In this document: positions 23,069 through 33,860 of the stretch, in pieces
How the letters are laid out: every line of letters starts with the position of its first letter
Numbering within the stretch: the stretch's first letter is position 1
DNA from: Wyeomyia smithii
Lineage: Eukaryota; Arthropoda; Insecta; Diptera; Culicidae
Assembly: GCF_029784165.1 (NCBI RefSeq)
Contig: NC_073696.1
Coordinates: forward strand, 153,132,372 to 153,196,371
DNA: 64,000 nucleotides
Direction: 5' to 3'
Made by a program: the position numbers and the translations under genes
The notes under the pieces: model-generated
What the model saw: the letters and a program-made list of their open reading frames with translations, nothing else
Database searches by the model: none
What the model was told of the DNA's origin: nothing

Positions 23069-26000
23069 TTAAATTTTAATGTCAGTCTTTTTCAAATAAC
23101 AGTACAGTTGTGTCATGTACTGGAGATCACCGCTTCCCAGAATGTCTCTAACGGGTACGTTCGGTTGTTTTCCTCGGGCCCGGAGGGAATCTATAAGCTC
23201 GGACCTAACATCACAGAATTCGGCACACGACCAAACAACATGCTCGATGTCATGGTAGCCATCGCCACAAACGCAGTGATTACTGTCTACAAGCCCTATA
23301 CGAAAGAGATGCGTGTTTAACGTGTTGTGATTGGACATAAGTTCATCTGAGTTCCATGATGATTGCCAACTGTTGAGTGTTCTCTGACGCGAAATGCTAT
23401 AAAATTCATCATAAGCAATTGGTCTTTCATAAATATCGCCATCAATAGCACCCACCTTAGCTAAAGAGTCAGCCTTTTCATTACCCGGAATCGAGCAATG
23501 AGAAGGGACCCACGCTAAGGTAACCCGGTAATTTTTATCTGTTAAAGCACCTAAAAACCGCCGTATTTTCCCCAGGAAATACGGGGTGTGCTTCACAGGC
23601 TTCATCGATCGCAGAGCCTCAATGGCACTGAGACTATCTGTGAAGATGAAGTAGTGGTCTATGGGTAGGGTTTCGATGATTCCAAGAGAGTACTGAATAG
23701 CAGCAAGTTCTGCGACGTACACGGAAGCAGGAGCATCGAGTTTGTAGGAGGCGGTAAAATTTTCGTGGAAAACACCGAAGCCAGTGGACTCATCTAGATT
23801 AGATCCGTCAGTGTAAAACCTTTTATCATAACTAACATGTTTAAACTTATTGGAAAAAATCTTAGGGATCTCTTGGGGTCGCAATTGATCCGGGATACCA
23901 GAAATGTCTTGTTTCATGGTGGTGTCGAAGAATATAGCATTATTAGAAGTATCTAAAAGTGCGACATTGGAGGAATCGTATGAAGAAGGATTAATATCTT
24001 GAGCCATATAGTCAAAATATAAAGTCATAAATCTGGATTGAGATTGAAGGTCGACCAACCTCTCGAAATTTTCAATTACTAATGGGTTCATAACTGTGCA
24101 TCGAATTAGCAACCGGTAAGAGAGATTCCAAAAACGATGTTTCAACGGAAGAATACCCGCTAACACTTCAAGACTCATCGTATGGGTCGACTGCATGCAA
24201 CCCAAGGCAATACGCAAACAACGATATTGTATTCTTTCTAGTTTCAAAATATGCGTGTTCGCAGCGGAGCGAAAGCAGAAACAACCGTACTCAAGAACTG
24301 ACAGTATTGTTGTTTGGTATAACCTCAGAAGGTCTCCTGGGTGGGCTCCCCACCAGGTTCCGGTAATCGTACGAAGAAAATTAATCCTCTGTTGGCATTT
24401 TCGTGTCAGATACCTAATATGACAAGCCCAGGTGCATTTAGAGTCGAACCAGACCCCGAGATATTTAGCGACTAAAACCTGAGAGATCGTTTTACTCGTT
24501 AGTACGAGCTGCAGCTGAGCTGGGTTATGCTTCCTAGAAAAAACGACCAACTCAGTTTTCTCCGGAGAGAATTCGATACCCAGCTTAAGAGCCCATTCAG
24601 ACAAATTGTCTAAGGTATCTTGCAATGGTCCTTGCAGATCGCTAGCCTCGCTACCAGTAATGGATACAACGCTATCGTCTGCAAGTTGCCTTAGCGTGCA
24701 TGAATTTGCAAGACATTCATCGATGTCATTGACGTAAAAATTATATAAGAGAGGACTTAAACATGAGCCCTGGGGAAGGCCCATGTAACTAATTCGGGAA
24801 GTTGTCGAATCGCCATGTGAGAAATACATATGCTTTTCTGACAACAAGTTGAGCAAAAAGTTATTCAAAATTGGTGGAAGTCCCTGCGAATGAAGTTTCG
24901 CGCTTAAAACTTCTACAGAGACAGAGTCAAAAGCCCCCTTAATATCCAAGAACGCAGAAGCCATTTGCTCTTTCCGAGCAAATGCGACTTGAATTTCAGT
25001 AGAAAGCAACGCTAGGCAATCGTTCGTCCCTTTGCCCCGGCGAAAGCCAAATTGAGTATCTGAAAGTAAACCGTTTGTTTCGACCCATTTGTCTAACCGT
25101 AAGAGGATCATTTTCTCCATTAATTTCCGGAGGCAAGAGAGCATCGCAACCGGCCTATATGAATTGTGATCAGAGGCAGGTTTCCCGGGTTTCCCAATAG
25201 CAATGACTTTTACCTCCCTCCAGTCATGCGGAACAATATTTAGCTCAAGAAACTTGTTGAACAAATTCAACAAGCGTCTTTTTGCAGAGTCGGGTAGATT
25301 CTTCAACAGGTTGAATTTTATTCTATCTAACCCTGGAGCCTTATTGTTGCACGACAGGAGAGCCATTGAAAATTCCAACATCGAAAATGGAGGCTCTTCC
25401 GTAGTTACTATAAACGCGTCGCGAAAGGTTTTCTGTTCCGGTACAGAGTCCGGACAGACCTTTATGGAAAAATCGAGTATCCAGCGATCTGAATACTCCT
25501 CACTCTCATTCGAAACGTCACGGTTCCGCATGCGCCTGGCGGTATCCCAAAGAGTGCTCATCGCTGTTTCCCTCGACAACGCGTTTACGAACCGCCGCCA
25601 GTACCCGCGTTTTTTCGCCTTTACTAAGCTCTTCATCTGCCTGCCCAGTGCCTCGTACTTTCGAAGCAGGTTGACAGTGCCGTACTCCAGGTAGTCCTTA
25701 TACGCCGCGGAACTTCGCACGTACAGCTCAGAACACTCTTTGTCCCACCATTTGTTGGGAGGGCGCTGTCTAATCGTTACCCCGGGTATCGGTTTCGTCT
25801 GAGCTTGAGTCGCGGCGTCGGTATCAAGCCAGCTAAGAACGCGTATTCTTCCTCCGGAGGAAGTTCCTCGTGAGTCTCGATAGATTCCGCTATAATAGAC
25901 TCATAACGCTTCCAATCAATATTACGTGTAAGGTCGTAGGAAATATTGATTGGGTTCGGGGGAGTTGAACCATTAGCAATTGATATAACGATTGGAAGAT

Positions 26001-26639
26001 GATCACTACCGTGGGGATCGTTGATTACTTTCCACTGGCAATCTAACGCTAGTGATGTCGAGCAGAGGGATAGGTCAAGCACGCTTTCACGTGCTGGAGG
26101 ATTAGGTACACGTGTCGCTTCCCCAGTATTCAAAAGTGTCATATTGAAGTCGTCGATCAAGTTACAAATTAAAGAAGATCGGTTGTCGTCGTACAGCGAC
26201 CCCCATAGCGAACAGTGAGAGTTAAAATCTCCCAAAATCATAAAAGGTGCGGGAAGCAATTCTGCTATATCAAGGAGTTGCTTCTGTTCAATCCGCGCGG
26301 ATGGGGGAATATATAACGAAACAAGGCAAAGGTCTTTTCCATTCAAATTCATTTGAATGGCAACAACTTCAATATTCGAGATCGAGGGGAGGTCGATTCT
26401 GAAAAAAGAATAGCACTTTTTGATCCCTAAAAGTACCCCTCCACCGTGTGAGTCTCGATCTCGACGAATAATGTTAAAATCGTGGAAATTGAGTTGATCG
26501 TTCGAATCGAGAAAGGTTTCACAGAGCGCGAATGCGTCACAATTGTATATATTCATCAAATGAGAAAATAAATCGAATTTGGGGATGATACTTCTGCAAT
26601 TTCACTGTAATACAGTGAAAAAATTCCTAACCTTATTCG
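23069..26639 (-). pseudogene. LINE C ORF2: endonuclease, RT, RNase H, nearly intact
   Basis: Endonuclease (26559-25900) has CETFLDSND, GDFNSHCSLWGS and SDHLPI with catalytic residues present. One frameshift near 25800 (around KRYPG/GVTIRQRP) separates it from an 883-codon open frame. RT: FLDIKGAFDSV, LPQGSCLSPLLYNFYVND, QLADDSVVS. RNase H (about 23850-23440): FYTDGSNLDEST, ELAAIQYSL, FTDSLSAIEAL, NEKADSLAK. C-terminal CVCGDGYHDIEHVVWSC. Between WNSDEL and MSNHNTLN an in-frame gap of about 30-35 residues is apparent relative to LINE A. The 883-codon frame contains all RT and RNase H catalytic residues. Confidence 0.9.
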
Positions 26640-26644
26640 CCGTA

Positions 26645-27983
26645 TTAGTCATCGAAAGATATAATAGCTGAAATGAGGGGCCAAGTTGCTGCTAGTTGCT
26701 TCAAAAAGGTTTTCACTGTATGAAGAAGGGCAAGAAGAATATTTTGTAGGGGATCTGGTATGTTGAATGTTTTAAATATCCAGTCCACAATATCAGAAAA
26801 TTTTATGAACCCTGTTTCTTTTTTATCTTCTGATCGAGAAATGGGTGCACGAGGGGTTTTTGGTGCCCCAGGAAGCGGTGGGTACTCCTGGTTTGATTTG
26901 AAATTAAAACCGGGGGGTACTTGCTTCGGTTTTTCTTCACCGCTTCCTTTTTGTGTTGTCTTATTGGTCATCCCGCTAGGGGTTATCTTACGACCTTTGC
27001 GAGAAAGATTAGGAGAGTTGAGCATTCTCCTCTTCCTAGATCCCTCTGGCAAGGCCTAGGAACACCCTTCGACGGGATCGTCAGATGTACCCTCATCAGT
27101 TGGCAAGAAGGAAAAGATGTTTCCTGTCGAGGATGGCTCAGCCCTCTTAAGCATTTCTGCAAAAGAGCGCTTTGATCGTTCCTTAAGGGAACGCTTAATT
27201 TTTTCCTCGCGCTGTTTGTACGCGGGACATGCCGGAAGGTCATGCCGAGTTCCCTCGCAATAAAGACACTTTTCAGTATCCCCACTGCAAGCGTTCTCAG
27301 CATTATTGCCTCCGCACTTGCTACAGCGTGCCTTGTTGCAGTAGTAGGCTGTGTGACATGGCCCGCGGTACGAACAGGCGTACAGGTAGACGAACCCTGT
27401 CCAAGCGGACGTAGTCCGGCAGTGCGGATCCGGCGAATGTTACTCGGAAGGAATCCGAAGGGAGGAATTTCTTCTTCCCTTCTTCGATGGATACTGAATG
27501 CAATTGCTTGCAATCCAGTATCTTTACACTTTGCATCAAGGGGTTTTTAAAACAGCCAACTCCATGACGCAAAATGTCATCGACAGTGAGATTCTCCTCG
27601 GTAACCACACCGTCGATTTCTACATCCTTGGCAGGGATGTACACGCGATACTCTCTCGTGAAGAGCTCGTAGCCAGCAATTTCGTTTGCTTGCTTCAAGC
27701 TACTCACGACAACTCGCAGTTTGTTCGGCCTCACCTTCGTAATCTCGGTTACGGCCGAAAAATGTTTTGCCAGGTCTTTGCCAATTTGAATAATATTCAA
27801 TGGCTTCTTTATGGGCCGGAAAAAAACAACGTAGGGACCGCCAGCGGCATCTGGGTAAGCTTTTACCCGTACTTCCGGTACTCTTGGTACAGGACTTGGC
27901 AAAGGGGAGGGCACAGGGGAAGGTAGGGTTTCTTCCCCGTTTGTTTCCACATCCAGGAAAAGTTGCACCTGCATGTCGTCCAT
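26645..27983 (-). pseudogene. LINE C ORF1 (gag-like), with a knuckle deletion and a stop
   Basis: Starts MDDMQVQLFLDV. The RNA-binding region carries VRPNKLRVVV, LFTREYRVYIPAKDVEIDG and SFRVTFAGSALP. At about 27355 a deletion of roughly 30 bp removes the first CxxC of knuckle one and shifts the frame (compare CTNCKQLGH in LINE A); knuckles two and three persist in the shifted frame (CSKCGG..., CLYCEGTRHDLPAC). A TAG lies near 27057. The C-terminus (IVDWIFKTFNIPDP, ending IISFDD) is intact. Confidence 0.85.
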
Positions 27984-28114
27984 TTTGCGGGAGCGTTACG
28001 CTCTCCCGCCCACAAACGATAAATATTCGAATATGGGGGGGAGGGTTCAGGTAGTTGATATTAAATTTTAAAAACAATTTTTCAATCTACAATGGATCAA
28101 ATAAAAAAAAAGAC

Positions 28115-28258
28115 AGTAATACTAATACTAATAACAATAGTAATAATAATAATAATAATAATTGTAGTACTAATAATAATAATAACAATAATAATAATAT
28201 CAATAATAATATTAATAATAATATTATAACATAGTAATAATATTGATAATTATAGTAA
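28115..28258. repeat. TAA/AAT-type microsatellite
   Basis: Imperfect trinucleotide runs (AATAATAATAATAATAATAATT and variants). Could be an independent simple repeat or part of the LINE C 5' UTR. Confidence 0.85.
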
Positions 28259-29130
28259 AAATTCTAAAGGTAATACTTCACCGAACGTCTAAGTCACGAC
28301 CTCACGGCTGATAGTTGGATTAATCGAGTGTCTCCGCAGAACAAACAATGACGATCCAGCTTCGTGTTGTGACACAGTGGCCGTATCTTACACGCGACCT
28401 TGTAGATGCCACTTGTAGTTGACTTCCACTCGCTTGATCGTATGGTGGTCCGTGCTGCTAGCGGGGTAACAGCGGTGCGGGAGAATTATTCTTGCTGATA
28501 TATCAGCTGCGTATCGAATCACTGGCGGGGTAGCCTGCCCCTACCAGTGTGCAGATGTTTCTGCCGATATACAACAGGCTATTGTTATCGCGCAACACAA
28601 GAACTAATCGACAAAAAAACACCCGTACGATAACTCGTGTATTGTTATTTTGCGAACTCAAACGGAGATAAACAATTTGCGTCTAATCGAGACGAAAGCA
28701 AAACAACGAATGATTAAAGATAATAATAACAATTGAAATTCCCGAGAACATTTTACTCGCAAAAATAGTCGAGAAAATACGAATCATGATAAATTCGATC
28801 ATCTTCGTGTTTCCATAGATCCAATACTGCCGTGATATGACATTATGACGTACATCCATTTGATCAGTTTTCCAATGCGGCTCAAAAACGAACGGGTTAC
28901 TAGTCACTTTTGTATTGAAATGATGCAAACGTCATTGTTTTCTCGATTTTATACAACGTACGAATAAGTAACAACTACAAGTAAAATGCCTCTTCGAATA
29001 ACGAACGAATTGGCATCAAAACCCCATATTCGAAAAAATGGCATTTACATCACTTTGTTATCTCACGGCAGAACTTATTTTGAAGAAGTAATTATGAAAA
29101 AAAGTTAAAGGGTATGTGCTTGAGTGCACA
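28259..29130. other. Possible LINE C 5' UTR, otherwise unassigned
   Basis: No coding frame. On the minus strand it is moderately GC-balanced and directly upstream of LINE C ORF1, so it may be that element's 5' UTR/promoter region, with the microsatellite inside. No target duplication was found to prove this. Confidence 0.35.
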
Positions 29131-29139
29131 AACGTAGAC

Positions 29140-29517
29140 TTGCCGTGGGACTATGGTGTTGTACAGGACTGGACCCAAGACTGAACCTTGAGGTACACCT
29201 GCTCTGACAGGAAATCTATCAGATTTTGAATTCTGATAGACAACCTGCAGAGTTCGATCAGTAAGATAATTTTTTTAAATTTTGATTAGGAAAATTGGAA
29301 AATTAAAAGTTTGCAATTTCGCAATTAAACATTTATGCCAAACACTGTCGAATGCTTTTTTTATGTCTAAAAGAGCAGCTCCAGTGGAAAAACCTTCAGA
29401 TTTGTTAGCTCGTATCATATTAGTAACTCTGAGCAATTGATGAGTTGTGGAATGCCCATGGCGAAATCCGAACTGTTCATTTGCAAAAATTGAATTTTCG
29501 TTGATGTGTGACATCAA
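29140..29517 (-). pseudogene. Jockey-clade RT fragment (Juan-like)
   Basis: The minus-strand frame SHINENSIFANEQFGFRHG, ALLDIKKAFDSVWHKCL, then VRAGVPQGSVLGPVLYN is the central fingers/palm of a Jockey-clade RT (motif A D-x4-FDSVWH, motif B PQGSVLGP). The sequence strongly resembles the mosquito Juan family. Both ends are missing, with no FADD box; a frameshift lies near 29275. The upstream end of the fragment coincides with a perfect palindrome. Confidence 0.82.
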
Positions 29518-29532
29518 CGAAAATTCAATTTT
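29486..29532. repeat. Perfect 22-bp-arm palindrome at the end of the Juan-like fragment
   Basis: Arms 29486-29507 and 29511-29532 are exact reverse complements (core GAATTTTCGTTGATGT), with a 3-nt loop GTG. The left arm is genuine RT sequence (INENSIFA region), so the right arm is an inverted copy. Confidence 0.95.
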
Positions 29533-30177
29533 GATTTAAGTGTGAAGATTTAATTCTGCCATAACCATAATATATAACACACACCAAACGTACAAATACC
29601 ATACACAATATTCCATGAACAATTCACAAAAAACCACATGCACCTGTCATAAACCACAGCATACAAATACCAATACCCACATGAACTGCCCATAAATGCA
29701 TAACAGTCCCATGTAATTTCTCATCACTTTTTGCTTATACCTCAAAAACTTCTTTACATACCCGGTGCTCTCAAAAAATCGCAATGAAAAGCTTTTATTA
29801 ACGTATATATAAAAAAAAGCTTATATAACGTATATATAACGTTATATAGCGTATATTAACTATTGAAATCGGAACAGTTGTTTGAGCGCTTTTAGCATCT
29901 AAAATCTTTCATTCCGCCAACTAAAAACGTTACATGTTCAATCCAGTTTCCACAGAATGTACCTTAGTATAGTGAAGAAAGACGTAGTCCCACGTCTAAA
30001 CTTTCAGATGAAGTATTATTTCTATTGAAGAAAATTATTGTTGAATCAGAAAGTGTTGATGATGAAACTAATCACAATTATAAAAATGAAGAAAAAGAAG
30101 AGGAAGATGATGATGACAGAGAAGATGATAATTGTTTTGATTTATAGTTGGTTTAATTTTTATAAAAAAAAACTTAA
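29533..30177. other. AT-rich spacer, no gene seen
   Basis: Contains repeated ACGTATATATAA/ACGTTATATA motifs near 29800-29860 and A/G-rich simple sequence near 30060-30130. No recognised feature. Confidence 0.55.
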
Positions 30178-31600
30178 ATTAATCTACCTAGCGGTCAGAC
30201 CCAGCCTTTCTCATTCAAACTTTTATTTGTTTAAATGGATTTACACAACCGCTTCAATCCAACAAATGTATCTGTCTGTCTGCCTGTCTGTCTGTCTGAT
30301 CCATATAGGCTCGAAAACTACCAAACCGATCGACGGGAAAATTTGTATGTAATGGTTTTTGGTGCCGATAAAGGTTCCTATGATAGTTTGAGACCCCTCC
30401 CTCTTCTGGAAGGAAGGGGTCCCATACAAATGAAACATAACTTTCTGCACAACTCAAAAACAAACCATGCAAATGAAACCGAATTTGGCATGTGGATGTT
30501 TTAGGGGGTAACAAATATGTCCATAATGGTTGGACGCCCCTCCCTTTTCTGGAAGGGAGGGGTTCCATACAAATGAAACATAAATTTCTGCACATCTTGA
30601 GAACAAATCAACTAAATGGAACCAAACTTGGCAGGTAAATGTTTTTAGTGGTAAAAAATATGTCCATAATATTTTGACACCCCAAACGGAGGGTTTCCAT
30701 ACAAATTTAACACAAATTTCTGCACATCGCGGGAACTAACCGAGTAAATGGAACCAAATTTAACATGTGAATGTTTTTAGGAATAAGAAGTATGTTCATA
30801 ATGGTTCGACACCCCTCCCTTTTCTGGAATGGAGTAGTTCCATACAAATGAAACACAAATTTCTGCACATCTCGAGAGCTAATCAACTAAATGCAACCAT
30901 ATTTGGCAGGTGAAAGTTTTTTCAAATTTGTTCCATAATCGACCTCAGGCAACATTTTGGAACGTAAGATGGCAACTTCCGGTGTCTGGAAAACAGCCAA
31001 AAATGGCCGATTTCCACCCAACATAATAATATCCGGATCCAGAATGATACATAGGAACTAAAATCGATCGAAATTGTCTTCAAATGCCATCATGAAATTC
31101 AAAATGGCGACTTCCAGTTTCGGAAAAACAGCGGCAAACGACCAAATACCACCCAATATGGTTATTTCCGGAACCGTAATGATGCACTGGAGCCACAAAT
31201 CGACTTCAGACAACATTTTGAATTGTAAGATGGCAACTTCCGGTTTCTGGAAAATGGCCTGAAATGGACGATTCCCATTAAATTTGAGTATTTTCGGAAC
31301 CAGAAAGATAGACAGAAGCTAAAAATTGATCACAGACACAATCTTGAATTTTAAGATGGTGACATCCGGTGTCTGGCAAACAGCCGGAAATGACCAAATA
31401 CCATTCAATATGAATGTTTCCGGAACCAGAATCACGCCCAGATGACAGAAATTGATTTCACAGGCAATTTTAAAGTCTAAAAGACGACGTTCGGTTTCTG
31501 AAAAACAACCCAAACTGACCAAATACCACCCAATTTGAATATCTCCGGAGCCAGAATGTTGCAAGAAGCTAAAAATTGTTATGAAGTTTGTTATTTGTAA
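30178..31600 (+). mobile_element. Helitron fragment (same family as 47466-49407)
   Basis: Shares with the complete Helitron the CTGTCTGTCTGATCC head, GATCCATATAGGCTCG, the GACCCCTCCCTCTTCTGGAAGG blocks and the internal AAGATGGCGACTTCCGGTTTC units (here often AAGATGGCAACTTCCGG). The true 5' end and the CTAG 3' end are absent. The first ~60 bp (CTAGCGGTCAGACCCAGCC) instead match 33615-33650, a different repeat. Confidence 0.75.
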
Positions 31601-32035
31601 GTTTGAGACATTATTCGTTCGTTTGACACTAGTTATGTTCAAATAAGTCATGTAATCTTTGAGATAATGAACTTTCGTTGTTTTATAAACAATTTAATAC
31701 ATAACGGTTGCTTAAGTTCGGTTATAATCAAACGAAAAGGGAACGTATAGGGCAGCCAAAATTTGAAACCACGTGTTCAATCATAATACATCAGTTAACC
31801 CTCAACTAGCCCGCTCATCTGATAATGATATTGTTCAAATCGGTTGTGTAGTTTCCGAGATAATGAAGTTTCGTGATTTTCACATTTCGGTACATTACAG
31901 ACGAAGTTACATTTCGAATAGAGTAAAATTCAATAGGATGTTATAAGGCATCTAGGCTTATTATTTGACACTAAATTTGTGGAAATCGGGTTAGCCATCT
32001 CTGAGAAAAGTGAGTGAGTCCAAGTAGTCTTCGGA

Positions 32036-32048
32036 ATATGTTCCTTTT
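32036..32048 (+). repeat. Left target-site duplication of the Penelope-like copy
   Basis: ATATGTTCCTTTT, repeated at 32983-32995. Confidence 0.9.
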
Positions 32049-32982
32049 AATGGGTTCAATGATGGATGCGTCAAAACCAACAGTCTACTTTTCACGAAAC
32101 TCAAAGACTCTTCTTCGCATCTTTCAAAAAGAAACGTTATATACCGTATCCCGTGTGCAGACTGCGATAGCTCATACATTGGTATGACTACACAGCAACT
32201 AAAGAACCGTCTTGCCGCGCACCGCTCTCTCATGAAACGCTACGAACAGTATAGAGATTCTAGCACTGAGAGAGAGGGAAGGGAAGATGAGTTTAAAAAG
32301 ACGGCGTTGATGAAGCATGCGATTGAAGAGAATCACAGTTTCAATATAGCCAACACTAGAATTTTAACTTCGGATGACAGGATTCAAGCATTACAGGTGT
32401 TAGAAATGTGTTACATCGCATGTGACAGATCCGCAATAAATTATAGAACGGACACGAACAACTTAAGCATCGCTTACTCCGGCACGCTGCGATCTCTCAC
32501 ATGTTGATGCAGACTACTACAGTCTCTAGCACTCTCTATCTCTGTCTTGCAACATTATTTCTCTCCGTTTTGACGCAACATTTCCCGACGGCTTTAATCG
32601 TGTGTGATGTGTGTTGGAAGATACTGTGTAAGTGTAGCTCATCCGTTTGCGTTTTTTAAATTTTGAAAAGTCACAAACCAATTAATATTTTGTATATTTT
32701 ATATCCATAGTGTAGTGCAGTTAACCTAAAGCAATTTTACACCAATGCACCATATTTTGACGAGAACTTGTTTGTTTTGTTTGTAAGTTGTGTATGTAAT
32801 AACATAATTCGTGTGACTAATTTATGTAAATTATTAACTGTTAATCGTAGTTGCCCTGAGGACGAGAAAATATATCCTTGAAACGTCGGCTTTGACATAA
32901 TAAAACGTGTTTTGAAGAAACCCGTGACCGAAATTGCCATCATTGAACCCATTAACTATTTATTGGCCAAACACCGCTTAAC
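32049..32982 (+). mobile_element. 5'-truncated Penelope-like element (PLE)
   Basis: 934 bp between 13-bp duplications. It starts AATGGGTTCAATGATGG, the inverse of its own 3' CCATCATTGAACCCATT (32937-32953), then carries the GIY-YIG end of the PLE protein, a 3' UTR and a ~29-bp tail (32954-32982, ending CACCGCTTAAC). The same tail follows the 3' end in the second copy at 38702-38886, so it belongs to the element. PLEs are known for short 3' tails and rearranged copies. The RT domain is absent. Confidence 0.88.
32069..32507 (+). pseudogene. PLE C-terminal GIY-YIG endonuclease domain
   Basis: The frame from about 32072 reads KTNSLLFTKLKDSS, then NVIYRIPCADCDSSYIGMT (GIY and YIG halves as VIY...YIG), QLKNRLAAHRS (conserved Arg and His) and a C-terminal region to TGA at 32505-32507. 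In PLEs this domain nicks the target DNA and is fused after an RT; here the RT and most of the N-terminus are lost, so the fragment cannot act alone. The GIY-YIG fold residues look intact. Confidence 0.88.
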
Positions 32983-32995
32983 ATATGTTCCTTTT
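32983..32995 (+). repeat. Right target-site duplication of the Penelope-like copy
   Basis: ATATGTTCCTTTT, matching 32036-32048. Confidence 0.9.
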
Positions 32996-33855
32996 CATAG
33001 CTGGACTTCACATTTTTAAACATAACAGGCAAAGTAATAGTCCGATTGCAAAAAAAAATCAATAGGGTCTTATGGGGCAACTAGACCTTCCATTTGACAC
33101 TGATTTTATGAAAATCGGCCCAGCCATCTCTAAGAAACATGAGTGAGATTAAACAGTCTTCAGAACACGTTTCTTTTCATAACTTTTGAACCACAAGTTC
33201 GATCTTCATAAAATTTAAAATTCAAGGGTATTTCAGGTAGCCCGTTTATTTGAAACCAATTTTGTTCAAATCGGTTTTGTAGTTTTCGAGATAATGATGT
33301 TTCATGATTTTTACATTTTGATACATAACCTCTAAACTTAAAATCCGATTACAATGAAATTCAATAGGATCTTATGAGGCAACTAGACCTTTCATTTGCA
33401 ATGAATTTCATGAAAATCGGTCCAGCCATCTCTGAGAAAAGTGAGTTAGAATAAAAATCTGCACATACAGAAAATACTCAGCTCGTCGAGCTGAGTCGAG
33501 TGATATATGCCATTCGGCCCTTTGGAGCACTTTTATACTTTCGGTTTTGCAAGTGATTGCTATATAGATATATATCAATCACTTATAGAGAAAGGCAAAA
33601 CCCGAATTAATCCACCTAGCGGTGAGACCCAGCCTTTCTTATTCGAACTTTATTATTTGTTGAAACAAATTTGCCCAAAAACTTTGAAATTTTAGAAAAA
33701 AAATACATCTTGATAATATCTACTGGATTCATAGTTTACTCTAAATAATGAAATTGGATAGCCAACAGCACAACTATACCGAACATTTTAAACTAAATAT
33801 TCATACGCATACGAACATACACAAACATGTACAGATACAAAAGCAAATACACAGG

Positions 33856-33860
33856 GGCGG
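33856..33860 (+). repeat. BEL target-site duplication, left
   Basis: GGCGG abuts the LTR and is matched at 41441-41445; 5 bp is usual for BEL/Pao. Confidence 0.85.

Larger units (their letters stand above)
22761..28010 (-). mobile_element. LINE C, nearly complete non-LTR retrotransposon
   Basis: On the minus strand: ORF1 (27983 to 26645), ORF2 (about 26639 to 23069) and a 3' UTR ending near 22770 with GTATCGTGCCGTG, AATAAA and a short non-A tail. It is the best preserved LINE in the window and the reference for decayed LINE A. Same domain order as LINE B: three-knuckle ORF1, endonuclease, RT, RNase H, C-terminal Cys/His motif. The 5' end is uncertain: UTR may run on through 28011-28990. Family: I/Loner-type mosquito LINE, exact clade unresolved. 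Confidence 0.9.
31601..33660 (+). repeat. Mosquito-type interspersed repeat, split by a Penelope-like copy
   Basis: Two internal blocks (31730-32035 and 33000-33460) are alike: AAATCGGTTTTGTAGTTTTCGAGATAATGA-type sequence, AAATTCAATAGGATCTTATGAGGCAACTAGACCTTTC-type sequence, and AATCGG..CCAGCCATCTCTGAGAAA. The end has GAGAAAGGCAAAACCCG followed by CACCTAGCGGTGAGACCCAGCC. No protein was identified. The arrangement is that of a tandem or composite non-autonomous repeat. Confidence 0.6.

Noticed and set aside
25203..25694. Plus-strand 163-codon frame opposite LINE C ORF2
   Set aside because: Antisense shadow of the RT region, with no supporting motif.
28115..28258. TAA repeat as the 3' tail of an I-factor-type LINE
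   Set aside because: It lies upstream (5') of LINE C on the minus strand and no + strand LINE ends there; kept as a microsatellite.
30038..30150. Lysine/methionine-rich frame in GAAGA-type simple sequence
   Set aside because: Composition is explained by low-complexity DNA, and no homology is evident.
32736..32960. Minus-strand frame MGSMMAISVTGFFKTRF also seen near 38760-38890
   Set aside because: It is the antisense of the Penelope 3' end, present in both copies; not a gene.
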